A DNA stretch of 6,287 bases, from the NCBI GenBank assembly GCA_009782025.1, contig WQUQ01000089.1, positions 1-6,287 of the forward strand, in the 5' to 3' direction. The notes under the pieces were generated by a model. It saw only the letters and a program-made list of their open reading frames with translations. It did no database searches and had not been told where the DNA came from. Positions 1-6,287 of the stretch are shown piece after piece. The DNA comes from Desulfobulbus sp. GTDB lineage: Bacteria; Pseudomonadota; Gammaproteobacteria; Burkholderiales; Rhodocyclaceae. A program made the position numbers and the translations under genes. Numbering within the stretch: the stretch's first letter is position 1; each line of letters begins with the position of its first letter.

Positions 1-454
1 GATGTTCCGGCAGCATGGCCGCCGCGCCGAGCACGCCGGCCCCGCGCAGCAGGTTGAGGAGCACGGTTTCCGCCTGGTCGCCGCGATGCTGGGCCAGCGC
101 CAGGCTGCCGCCCGGCAGTTCGGCGAAGGCCGCGTAGCGCGCCCGGCGGGCCGCCTCCTCCAGCCCGCCGCCGGCATCGCGGGCGACGGCGACATGGCGG
201 ATCCGCAAGGGAATCGCCAGATCGCGGCAGAGGCTCGCGCAAAAATCCGCCCAGGCGTCGGCATTGGGCGACAGGCCATGATGCACGTGGATAGCCTCGA
301 GGCGTCCGCCCAGATCGAGGCTGCTCAACAGGTGGGCCAGAACCACCGAATCGCAGCCGCCGGAAAGGGCGACGCACAGCCGCTCGCCCGCCGCCAGGCG
401 GGCGGCGACGAAAGCGCCGACCCGCTCGGCCAGTGTGCTGGCCTGGCTAGGCAT
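1..454 (-). CDS. tilS: tRNA(Ile)-lysidine synthase TilS, N-terminal part (runs off the window)
   Basis: TilS uses ATP to attach lysine to C34 of the AUA-reading tRNA-Ile in the cytoplasm, changing both codon and amino-acid identity; it is normally essential. The reverse strand from ATG at 454-452 stays open to the window edge (151 codons). The PP-loop ATPase domain is clear: SGGCDS at residues 31-36, HVHHGLS at 56-62, EEAARRARY at 99-107, and AQHRGDQAET at 121-130 followed by LLRGAG. The last block is usually HLDDQxET; the first Asp is Gly125 here, but that position varies in the family, and H123, D126 and E129 are kept. The C-terminal domains lie outside the window. It is last in the leftward cluster, 82 bp after rdgB. 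The region before ATG lacks a good Shine-Dalgarno and contains a duplicated segment, and a perfect inverted repeat occupies codons 4-9. Identification is firm; the exact start is less so. Confidence 0.93.
   Translation of the reverse strand, partial: MPSQASTLAERVGAFVAARLAAGERLCVALSGGCDSVVLAHLLSSLDLGGRLEAIHVHHGLSPNADAWADFCASLCRDLAIPLRIRHVAVARDAGGGLEEAARRARYAAFAELPGGSLALAQHRGDQAETVLLNLLRGAGVLGAAAMLPEH
428..443 (-). repeat. Perfect inverted repeat inside the first codons of tilS
   Basis: GGCCAG, a four-base spacer, then CTGGCC form a 6-bp perfect stem covering codons 4-9 of tilS. In the tilS mRNA this would fold into a compact GC-rich hairpin about 8 nt after the start codon, where structure can slow ribosome loading. 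The inverted repeat is seen directly; any regulatory role is inference, and in GC-rich coding DNA it could be chance. Confidence 0.4.
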
Positions 455-466
455 GATGGATCAAAG
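440..466. repeat. 27-bp direct repeat, copy 1 (start of tilS)
   Basis: This segment matches 516-542 at 23 of 27 positions with no gaps. It includes the tilS start codon and codons 2-5. It also contains CTTTGA on the minus strand (466-461), the same six bases that end rdgB (last Leu codon plus TGA) in copy 2. The core GGCATGATG(A/G)ATCAAAG differs at one base. The two copies start 76 bp apart and flank a palindrome. Confidence 0.75.
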
Positions 467-483
467 CAAGGAGGAGCAACGCC

Positions 484-509
484 GTAGGGCGGGGCTTGCC
501 CCGCTCTGC
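484..509. repeat. GC-rich palindrome in the rdgB-tilS gap
   Basis: GCGGGGC (489-495), TT, then GCCCCGC (498-504) form a perfect 7-bp inverted repeat. Pairing can extend outward to 484-509 with two mismatches that would be G-T on the plus strand. The flanking GTAGGG at 484-489 resembles dispersed GTAGGG-type palindromic repeats of proteobacterial genomes, from memory. No T-tract follows on either strand, so it does not look like an intrinsic terminator. It lies between the two 27-bp direct repeats, as an inserted repeat element would. Confidence 0.55.
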
Positions 510-515
510 CGGGTT

Positions 516-542
516 GGCTTGGTCAGGCATGATGAATCAAAG
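516..542. repeat. 27-bp direct repeat, copy 2 (end of rdgB)
   Basis: This copy overlaps the last sense codon and TGA stop of rdgB (542-537) and continues downstream on the minus strand into ATGCCTGACCAAGCC, which would read MPDQA against MPSQA at the annotated tilS start. The reading frame from this ATG ends at TAG (449-447) after 27 codons, out of frame with tilS, so it now appears to be a non-coding remnant. Confidence 0.75.
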
Positions 543-1124
543 TTCGGACAGGCGCGCGATCAGCTTTTGCATCGCCTGGCCGCGATGCGAAACGCGGTTC
601 TTGGTCTCGGCGTCAAGTTCGGCGGCGGTCTGGCCGCATGCCGGGACGAAAAACAGCGGGTCGTAGCCGAAGCCGCCGTCGCCGCGTCGTTGATCGACGA
701 TTTCGCCGTGCCATTCGCCCTCGGCAATGATCGGCTGCGGGTCGTCGGCGTGGCGGCACAACACCAGCAGGCTGACGAAATGGGCGCGGCGATCCGTCTG
801 GCCGGCCAGTTCGGCGAGCAGCCGGGCGTTGTTGCGCGCATCCGATTTCGGTTCGCCGGCATAACGGGCGGAGATGACGCCCGGCGCGCCGCCGAGCGCC
901 CTGACGCACAGGCCGGAATCATCGGCCAGCGCCGGCAGGCCGCTGTGCCGGGCGGCGTGGCGGGCCTTGGCCAGGGCGTTCTCGACGAAAGTGACGTGCG
1001 GCTCCTCGGCTTCCGGGATGCCGAGCTGGCCTTGCGCGATGACCGTAAAACCGAGCGGCGCCAGCAGCGCGTCCAGTTCCTTGATTTTCTTGGCGTTGTT
1101 CGAGGCGAGGACGAGTTTTTTCAT
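537..1124 (-). CDS. rdgB: dITP/XTP pyrophosphatase RdgB (HAM1 family)
   Basis: RdgB hydrolyses dITP, dXTP, ITP and XTP to the monophosphate plus pyrophosphate, keeping deaminated purines out of DNA and RNA; it is cytoplasmic, usually a dimer and Mg-dependent. The 195-residue product matches the usual length (E. coli 197). Family blocks appear in order: substrate loop SNNAKKIKEL (8-17), TFVENALAKARHAA (45-58), catalytic ADDSGL (67-72), GGAPGVISARYAG (78-90), GGFGYDPLFF (150-159) and SHRGQA (179-184). The start MKKLVLASNN fits the family N-terminus exactly. No clear Shine-Dalgarno precedes it, and rph ends only 12 bp upstream, so translational coupling is likely. In many proteobacteria hemW follows rdgB; here tilS does, after a repeat-containing gap. 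The last codon and stop lie in a 27-bp direct repeat. Identification is very secure. Confidence 0.97.
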   Translation of the reverse strand: MKKLVLASNNAKKIKELDALLAPLGFTVIAQGQLGIPEAEEPHVTFVENALAKARHAARHSGLPALADDSGLCVRALGGAPGVISARYAGEPKSDARNNARLLAELAGQTDRRAHFVSLLVLCRHADDPQPIIAEGEWHGEIVDQRRGDGGFGYDPLFFVPACGQTAAELDAETKNRVSHRGQAMQKLIARLSEL

Positions 1125-1136
1125 GGTGCGGAAAAG

Positions 1137-1853
1137 TCAGCCGGCCAGCGCGCTTCGCTGCGCCGCAACCAGTTGGCCGATGCCCAGTTGCGCCAGGTCG
1201 AGCAGCACGTTCATCTGTTCGCGGGTAAACGGTTCGCCCTCGGCGGTGCCCTGCACTTCGACGAGGCCGCCGCGGCCGGTCATGATGACGTTCATGTCGG
1301 TGTCGCAAGCGGAATCTTCCGGGTAGTCGAGGTCGAGCACCGGGCTGCCGGCAACGATGCCGACCGAGACGGCGGCGACGTGTTCCTTGACCGGGTTGGC
1401 CGGCAGCTTACCGGCTTGCACCAGTTTTTCGCAGGCATCGAACAGCGCCACCCAGGCGCCGGTGATGGCGGCGCAGCGGGTGCCGCCGTCGGCTTGCAGC
1501 ACGTCGCAGTCGAGGGTGATCTGGCGTTCGCCCAGCGCCTTGAGATCGGTCACGGCGCGCAGGCTGCGGCCGATCAGGCGCTGGATTTCCTGCGTCCGGC
1601 CGCTTTGTTTGCCTTTGGCCGCTTCGCGCGCCGTGCGCGTGTGCGTGGCGCGCGGCAGCATGCCGTATTCGGCGGTGACCCAGCCCTGGCCCTTGCCGCG
1701 CAGAAAGGGGGGCAAGCTGTCTTCGACCGAGGCGGTGCACAGCACGCGGGTATCGCCGACCTCGATCAGCACCGCGCCCTCGGCATGACGGGTAAAGCGG
1801 CGGGTGAGGCGAACGGCGCGCAGTTGATCCGGCTGGCGTTGGCTGGGGCGCAT
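1137..1853 (-). CDS. rph: Ribonuclease PH (tRNA nucleotidyltransferase)
   Basis: RNase PH is a phosphate-dependent 3'-5' exoribonuclease that trims the 3' ends of tRNA precursors and other RNAs, releasing nucleoside diphosphates; it forms a hexameric ring in the cytoplasm. The start at 1853 ([10 protein letters not shown]) gives 238 residues, the same as E. coli Rph. An upstream in-frame extension to 2042 would lie inside the phosphatase gene and is rejected. Visible motifs are [20 protein letters not shown] (23-42), [17 protein letters not shown] (57-73), [20 protein letters not shown] (77-96) with phosphate-binding R86, [12 protein letters not shown] (115-126), [11 protein letters not shown] (179-189) with the conserved acidic residues, and [11 protein letters not shown] (200-210). 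A strong Shine-Dalgarno precedes it, overlapping the phosphatase stop. In E. coli rph is beside yicC; here a kinase/phosphatase pair separates them. Confidence 0.97.
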   Translation of the reverse strand: MRPSQRQPDQLRAVRLTRRFTRHAEGAVLIEVGDTRVLCTASVEDSLPPFLRGKGQGWVTAEYGMLPRATHTRTAREAAKGKQSGRTQEIQRLIGRSLRAVTDLKALGERQITLDCDVLQADGGTRCAAITGAWVALFDACEKLVQAGKLPANPVKEHVAAVSVGIVAGSPVLDLDYPEDSACDTDMNVIMTGRGGLVEVQGTAEGEPFTREQMNVLLDLAQLGIGQLVAAQRSALAG

Positions 1854-1857
1854 AAGG

Positions 1858-1865
1858 CTCTCCTT
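1858..1865 (-). promoter_or_regulatory. Shine-Dalgarno of rph overlapping the phosphatase stop codon
   Basis: AAGGAGAG on the minus strand lies 4 nt before the rph ATG, with its AGGAG core 6 nt away. It shares bases with the TAA stop (1866-1864) of the upstream phosphatase. This fixes the rph start at 1853 and suggests that ribosomes ending on the phosphatase message could help load rph. Confidence 0.8.
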
Positions 1866-2781
1866 ATTTTTTGGGGGTGTATTTGTCGATGGCGGTGCGG
1901 ATTTCCTCGATTGCCTTCTCGATCTCGTCTTCGGAGAGATCGGTCTTGTAGGCCGGGTTGCGGCCGAATTCGTCGAGCCGGGTGGTGATTTCGTCGGGGG
2001 CCATGGCTTGGGTGGAGATGGAACTGCTGCTGTCATCGACATAGCTTTGCTCCCAGCGCACGGCGACCACGGACAGGTTGTCGCCGTGGAGGCCGCCCAG
2101 CATTTCGGCCTGGGTCAACAGCGCCGGTACGGCCTGGATCAAGTTGGCGCCTTTCAGCGCGTTGTTCAGCAACTCGCCAGGGAGGACGCCCCACAGACCA
2201 TCGGTGCACAGCAGCAAGATGTCGCCGTGCTCCAGCGGTATCTTGCGCGAGAATTCGATTTCCGGCGTGTTCGGGCTGCCCAGGCAACTGTAGATTTTGT
2301 TGCGGTCGGGATGCACCGCCGCCTGCGCCTCGGTAATCATGCCCTCCTCGACCAACATGCGGATGCGCGTGTGATCCCGCGTCCGGGCGACAGTTCGACC
2401 GTCGCGCATCAGGTACAGGCGCGAATCGCCGACGTGCGCCCAGTAGGCGACGTTGTCCTGGATCACGCAGGCGACGCAGGTGGTGCGCGGCGCGTCCTTG
2501 AGGCGGTGGCGGGCGGCGTAGTCGAGAATGGCGTGATGGGCGTTGGTCATGCCCTTTTGCAGGAAGCGGAAAGGGTCGGCCAGCACCGGCCGCGCCTCCC
2601 GGTGAAACAGGTCGGCCAGCGTCTGCACGGCGATCTGCGCCGCGATCTCGCCGTAGTGGTGGCCGCCCATGCCATCGGCGACGACCATCAGCAGGGCGTC
2701 GCGCGAGTAGCAGTAGGTGGTCCGGTCCTCATTGTTGGGGCGGCCGCCCTGGCGACTTTCCTGATAGATCGTGAATCTCAT
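1864..2781 (-). CDS. PP2C-family (PPM) Ser/Thr protein phosphatase
   Basis: A metal-dependent phosphatase removing phosphate from Ser/Thr residues, very likely the partner of the kinase just upstream. All core PPM motifs are seen: RPNNED (14-19), VADGMGG (34-40) with metal ligand D36, [11 protein letters not shown] (118-128), [17 protein letters not shown] (133-149), [12 protein letters not shown] (189-200) with D193, and [11 protein letters not shown] (233-243) with D234. The catalytic domain ends near residue 245. A 60-residue tail follows: a DDSSSSIST linker (249-257), then a charged stretch ending [21 protein letters not shown] that looks helical. There is no signal peptide or membrane segment, so it should be cytoplasmic. 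AGGAAA (2795-2790) precedes the ATG, which overlaps the kinase stop by 4 bp. Function is secure by family; the substrates are unknown. Confidence 0.94.
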   Translation of the reverse strand: MRFTIYQESRQGGRPNNEDRTTYCYSRDALLMVVADGMGGHHYGEIAAQIAVQTLADLFHREARPVLADPFRFLQKGMTNAHHAILDYAARHRLKDAPRTTCVACVIQDNVAYWAHVGDSRLYLMRDGRTVARTRDHTRIRMLVEEGMITEAQAAVHPDRNKIYSCLGSPNTPEIEFSRKIPLEHGDILLLCTDGLWGVLPGELLNNALKGANLIQAVPALLTQAEMLGGLHGDNLSVVAVRWEQSYVDDSSSSISTQAMAPDEITTRLDEFGRNPAYKTDLSEDEIEKAIEEIRTAIDKYTPKK

Positions 2782-3725
2782 GGGTTCGCTTTCCTGAATT
2801 TATCGATGAGGCGCCCGAACCAGCGCGCGCTGTTCCTCGGCCTGGGTGGCATGACGGTTTCAACCAGCGCCTTCTGCAAGGTAAAGACGCTTTGCGGACG
2901 ATACAGGTGATTGAGATTCAGGCACCAGTCGATGATTTCCAGCAAGCGGTCGGAATACAGACCCTCCCAGCGTATCATCGCCGGCGCCAGCGCGTCCTTT
3001 TTCAGGCGTTCGTCGGCGGCCAGCGGCGCGCCGCCGGCCAGGCAGGAATACATCGCGGCGCCAACGCTGTAGATGTCGCTCCACGGCCCGAGATCGGTGC
3101 GCGCGCCGTAATGCTCCGGCGAGGCGAAACCGGGCGTGTACATCGGTTTGAGCATCTGCTCCTCGCTGCTCAGGGTCTGGCGGGCAGCGCCGAAATCGAT
3201 CAACACCGGCGTGTTGTCATTGCGCAGATAGATATTCGCCGGCTTCAGATCGAGGTGCAGCAGCTTGTGCGAATGCACTTCGCGCAGACCGTTGAGCAGG
3301 CGCGTGAAGAGGCCGCGAATGAAACGCTCGGAAATGTGCCCCTGGTGCTTCTGGACGAACTCCTGCAAGGTGCGCCCGTGCTCGTATTCCATGACCATGT
3401 AGACGGTTTCGTTGGCGCGAAAGAAATTGAGCACGCGAATGACGTTCGGGTGCGACAGCTTGGCCAGCGCCCGCCCTTCCTCGAAAAAGCACTTCATGCC
3501 GTAGCGAAAGGCCGCCTGGTGCTCCGGCTTGATGACCGGCTTGGTATCGCCCATGCTGCGTAGCGCGAGGCTGTTGGGCAGATATTCCTTGATCGCCACC
3601 TGCTTGCCTGCGGCGTCGTCGGCGAGATAGACGATGGAAAACCCGCCGAGCGAGAGTTGGCGAATGATCGTGTAGTCTTCCAGCTTGAAGCCGCTGGGTA
3701 GCGGCTGATTGGCTTGTTGCGCCAT
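2778..3725 (-). CDS. Hanks-type Ser/Thr protein kinase, soluble, non-RD catalytic loop
   Basis: The 315-residue product is essentially one eukaryotic-like kinase domain. It has the glycine loop QLSLGGFSIVY (23-33, outer glycines replaced by Ser25 and Ser30), VAIKEYLP with ATP-anchoring K46, the helix-C Glu around residue 83 (FFEEGRALAKLSHPNV), catalytic loop HLDLKPANI (157-165) with D159, K161 and N164, DFG (177-179), TPGFASPEHY (197-206) as the P+1/APE region, and the SDIYSVGAAMY helix (216-226). The HRD Arg is Leu158, making it a non-RD kinase, which often implies activity independent of activation-loop phosphorylation. The VAIKEYLP block is familiar from proteobacterial kinases. There is no transmembrane or sensor domain; a short basic tail (297-312) follows. 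It is first in the leftward cluster, with the phosphatase start overlapping its stop. Targets are unknown. Confidence 0.94.
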   Translation of the reverse strand: MAQQANQPLPSGFKLEDYTIIRQLSLGGFSIVYLADDAAGKQVAIKEYLPNSLALRSMGDTKPVIKPEHQAAFRYGMKCFFEEGRALAKLSHPNVIRVLNFFRANETVYMVMEYEHGRTLQEFVQKHQGHISERFIRGLFTRLLNGLREVHSHKLLHLDLKPANIYLRNDNTPVLIDFGAARQTLSSEEQMLKPMYTPGFASPEHYGARTDLGPWSDIYSVGAAMYSCLAGGAPLAADERLKKDALAPAMIRWEGLYSDRLLEIIDWCLNLNHLYRPQSVFTLQKALVETVMPPRPRNSARWFGRLIDKFRKANP

Positions 3726-3743
3726 TATTCTCGCGGTTATGAT
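3714..3743 (+). promoter_or_regulatory. Candidate sigma70 promoter for yicC
   Basis: TTGTTG (3714-3719), an 18-bp spacer, then TATGAT (3738-3743, five of six consensus bases) predict a start near 3750, about 50 nt before the yicC ATG. The -35 element lies inside the first codons of the divergent kinase gene. This is pattern matching only. Confidence 0.45.
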
Positions 3744-3755
3744 GCGAAGCTAGGC

Positions 3756-3784
3756 ATTTTCGGGCGAGTCGCCCCGACTGTAAA
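3756..3784 (-). promoter_or_regulatory. Candidate sigma70 promoter for the kinase-phosphatase-rph-rdgB-tilS cluster
   Basis: On the minus strand TTTACA (3784-3779, five of six matches) is followed after 17 bp by GAAAAT (3761-3756, four of six), predicting a start near 3749 and a leader of about 24 nt before the kinase ATG. It faces the candidate yicC promoter, and the predicted start points nearly coincide. Pattern-based only. Confidence 0.45.
3762..3774. promoter_or_regulatory. 13-bp perfect palindrome in the divergent control region
   Basis: GGGCGA-G-TCGCCC is an inverted repeat with 6-bp arms. It sits in the spacer of the candidate kinase promoter and just downstream of the predicted yicC start, so a bound repressor could affect both directions. 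The symmetry is seen directly; the operator role is inference. The one-base centre is too small for an RNA hairpin loop unless inner pairs open. Confidence 0.35.
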
Positions 3785-3786
3785 GC

Positions 3787-3792
3787 AGGAGA
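3787..3792 (+). promoter_or_regulatory. Shine-Dalgarno setting the yicC start
   Basis: AGGAGA lies 8 nt before the ATG at 3801 and 20 nt before the next in-frame ATG at 3813. This supports the start MICSMTGY, which parallels MIRSMTAY in E. coli YicC. Confidence 0.8.
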
Positions 3793-3800
3793 AGCCCGGC

Positions 3801-4667
3801 ATGATATGCAGTATGACTGGTTATGCGGCGAAAACGCGAGAATTTGCAGGCGGGTCGCTGCAACTCGAATTGAAAAGCGTCAATTCGCGCTACCTCGATT
3901 TCCATTTCCGCGTCGCCGAAGAATTGCGCGCCCTGGAACTGCCGCTGCGCGAACTGCTGGCCAGCCGCCTGTCGCGCGGCAAGATCGAATGCCGGCTGGC
4001 GCTGGGCGCCGCCCATGGTCGCGCCGAACAACTGCGGCTGAACAGCGAACTGCTCGCCAGCCTGCGCCAACTCAACCGCCAGGTGCGCGCCGAAATGCCC
4101 GAGGCACAACCGCTGTCGGTGGGTGAGATGTTGCGCTGGCCGGGCATGTTCGGCGAGCAGAGCCTCGATCCCGCCGCCATCGGCAACGAGGTTCTCGCCC
4201 TGGCCCGCGAGACGCTCGACGAATTCACGCAGAGTCGTGGTCGCGAGGGCGACAAGCTGGCGGCGCTGATCATTGAGCGCGTGCAGGCCATGCGCGCCAT
4301 CGTCGCCCGCATTGCGCCGCGCATTCCCGAAGCGCAGGCGCTGTTTACCGAGAAACTGCGGCAGCGCCTCGTCGAGGCCCTGGGCAATGCCAGCGACGAG
4401 CGCATCCTGCAAGAAGTCACGGTATTCGCCACGCGCATCGACGTCGCCGAGGAACTCGGCCGCCTCGCCACCCATCTCGACGAGGTCGAGCGCATCCTCA
4501 AACAGGGCGGCGCCTGCGGCAAGCGGCTCGATTTTCTGATGCAGGAACTCAACCGCGAAGCCAACACGCTCGGCTCGAAATCGGCGGTCACCGAGGTCTC
4601 GCAAGCCGCCATCGAACTCAAGCTGCTGATCGAGCAGATGCGCGAGCAGATTCAGAATCTGGAATAG
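3801..4667 (+). CDS. yicC: YicC/YloC family endoribonuclease
   Basis: YicC proteins are cytoplasmic, recently described as endoribonucleases, and in E. coli linked to decay of small RNAs such as RyhB; the physiological role is still thinly known. With the start at 3801 the product has 288 residues (E. coli 287). The N-terminal YicC domain shows SMTGYA (4-9), LELKSVNSRYLD (22-33), LSRGKIECRL (57-66) and LRWPGMF (111-117). The C-terminal domain shows RIDVAEELGRLATHLDEV (212-229), GKRLDFLMQELNREANTLGSKS (240-261) and IELKLLIEQMREQIQNLE (271-288), nearly identical to E. coli. In-frame codons back to 3714 overlap the divergent kinase start and the control region, and are not used. It is first in the rightward cluster; the next gene follows closely, then gmk. 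yicC next to gmk is common in betaproteobacteria. Confidence 0.95.
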   Translation: MICSMTGYAAKTREFAGGSLQLELKSVNSRYLDFHFRVAEELRALELPLRELLASRLSRGKIECRLALGAAHGRAEQLRLNSELLASLRQLNRQVRAEMPEAQPLSVGEMLRWPGMFGEQSLDPAAIGNEVLALARETLDEFTQSRGREGDKLAALIIERVQAMRAIVARIAPRIPEAQALFTEKLRQRLVEALGNASDERILQEVTVFATRIDVAEELGRLATHLDEVERILKQGGACGKRLDFLMQELNREANTLGSKSAVTEVSQAAIELKLLIEQMREQIQNLE

Positions 4668-4710
4668 CCGCCGCATGCCGGATTCCATTCGCGACCCCGC
4701 CGGCCCGCGC

Positions 4711-4718
4711 AGAGGGGA
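4711..4718 (+). promoter_or_regulatory. Shine-Dalgarno favouring the start at 4726 for the membrane protein
   Basis: AGAGGGGA ends 7 nt before the ATG at 4726. The earlier in-frame ATG at 4675 lies 7 nt after the yicC stop and has no Shine-Dalgarno-like sequence. This is the main reason for preferring the shorter form. Confidence 0.55.
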
Positions 4719-4725
4719 TGACGGC

Positions 4726-6287
<1,562 letters not shown>

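Noticed and set aside
2..487. Plus-strand open frame at the left edge
   Set aside because: The opposite strand encodes clear TilS motifs (SGGCDS, HVHHGL); the plus-strand product is low-complexity Ala/Gly/Arg-rich.
484..509. Intrinsic terminator after rdgB
   Set aside because: The palindrome is strong, but no T-run follows on the minus strand (CCTACGGCG follows), so termination here is not supported.
447..530. 27-codon minus-strand frame starting MPDQA after rdgB
   Set aside because: It lies in the direct repeat and palindrome, ends at a TAG inside the tilS start region, and has no Shine-Dalgarno; better explained as a remnant of a duplicated tilS start.
435..1988. Long plus-strand open frame of 517 codons across rdgB and rph
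   Set aside because: It is antisense to two unmistakable genes, has no family motifs, and is the usual result of GC-rich codon use leaving opposite frames open.
1854..2042. N-terminal extension of rph
   Set aside because: It overlaps the phosphatase gene in another frame; the start at 1853 has a strong Shine-Dalgarno and gives the standard 238-residue length.
2008..2910. Plus-strand open frame of 300 codons across the phosphatase
   Set aside because: Antisense to the PP2C gene and without recognisable motifs.
3714..3800. N-terminal extension of yicC from a TTG at 3714
   Set aside because: It would read through the divergent promoter region and overlap the kinase start; the ATG at 3801 has an AGGAGA 8 nt upstream and matches the family N-terminus.

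Overview
The window is GC-rich, densely coding DNA that looks like the chromosome of a betaproteobacterium, with Rhodocyclales (Dechloromonas/Azonexus/Accumulibacter-like) as the best guess. The guess rests on base composition, the character of the proteins, and a gene order I recall as common in betaproteobacteria: rdgB, rph, a PP2C phosphatase, a Ser/Thr kinase, then divergent yicC and gmk. No similarity search was possible, so the taxonomy is inference.

Layout. Positions 1-3725 are a leftward cluster of five genes, in transcription order: Ser/Thr protein kinase (3725-2778), PP2C-type phosphatase (2781-1864, overlapping the kinase by an ATGA), rph (1853-1137), rdgB (1124-537) and the 5' part of tilS (454 to the window edge). 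Junctions are tight (4-bp overlap, then 10 and 12 bp), except rdgB-tilS. That 82-bp gap holds a 27-bp imperfect direct repeat on either side of a GC-rich palindrome. Positions 3726-3800 are a short divergent control region. Positions 3801-6287 are a rightward cluster: yicC, a multi-pass membrane protein that resembles an M48/HtpX-type protease but lacks the zinc-site residues, and the start of gmk.

How the genes fit together. Most are housekeeping genes of RNA and nucleotide metabolism: RNase PH (tRNA 3' trimming), RdgB (removal of dITP/XTP), TilS (tRNA-Ile lysidine modification), YicC (endoribonuclease family) and guanylate kinase. A reversible Ser/Thr phosphorylation module lies between rph and yicC, which are direct neighbours in E. 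coli, and is probably co-transcribed with rph, rdgB and tilS.

The most notable items are the apparent pseudoprotease between yicC and gmk, the duplicated rdgB-end/tilS-start segment with its palindrome, the non-RD catalytic loop of the kinase, and the predicted face-to-face promoters in the 75-bp divergent region. There is no RNA gene, CRISPR array or intact insertion sequence, and no gene-free stretch longer than 300 bases.
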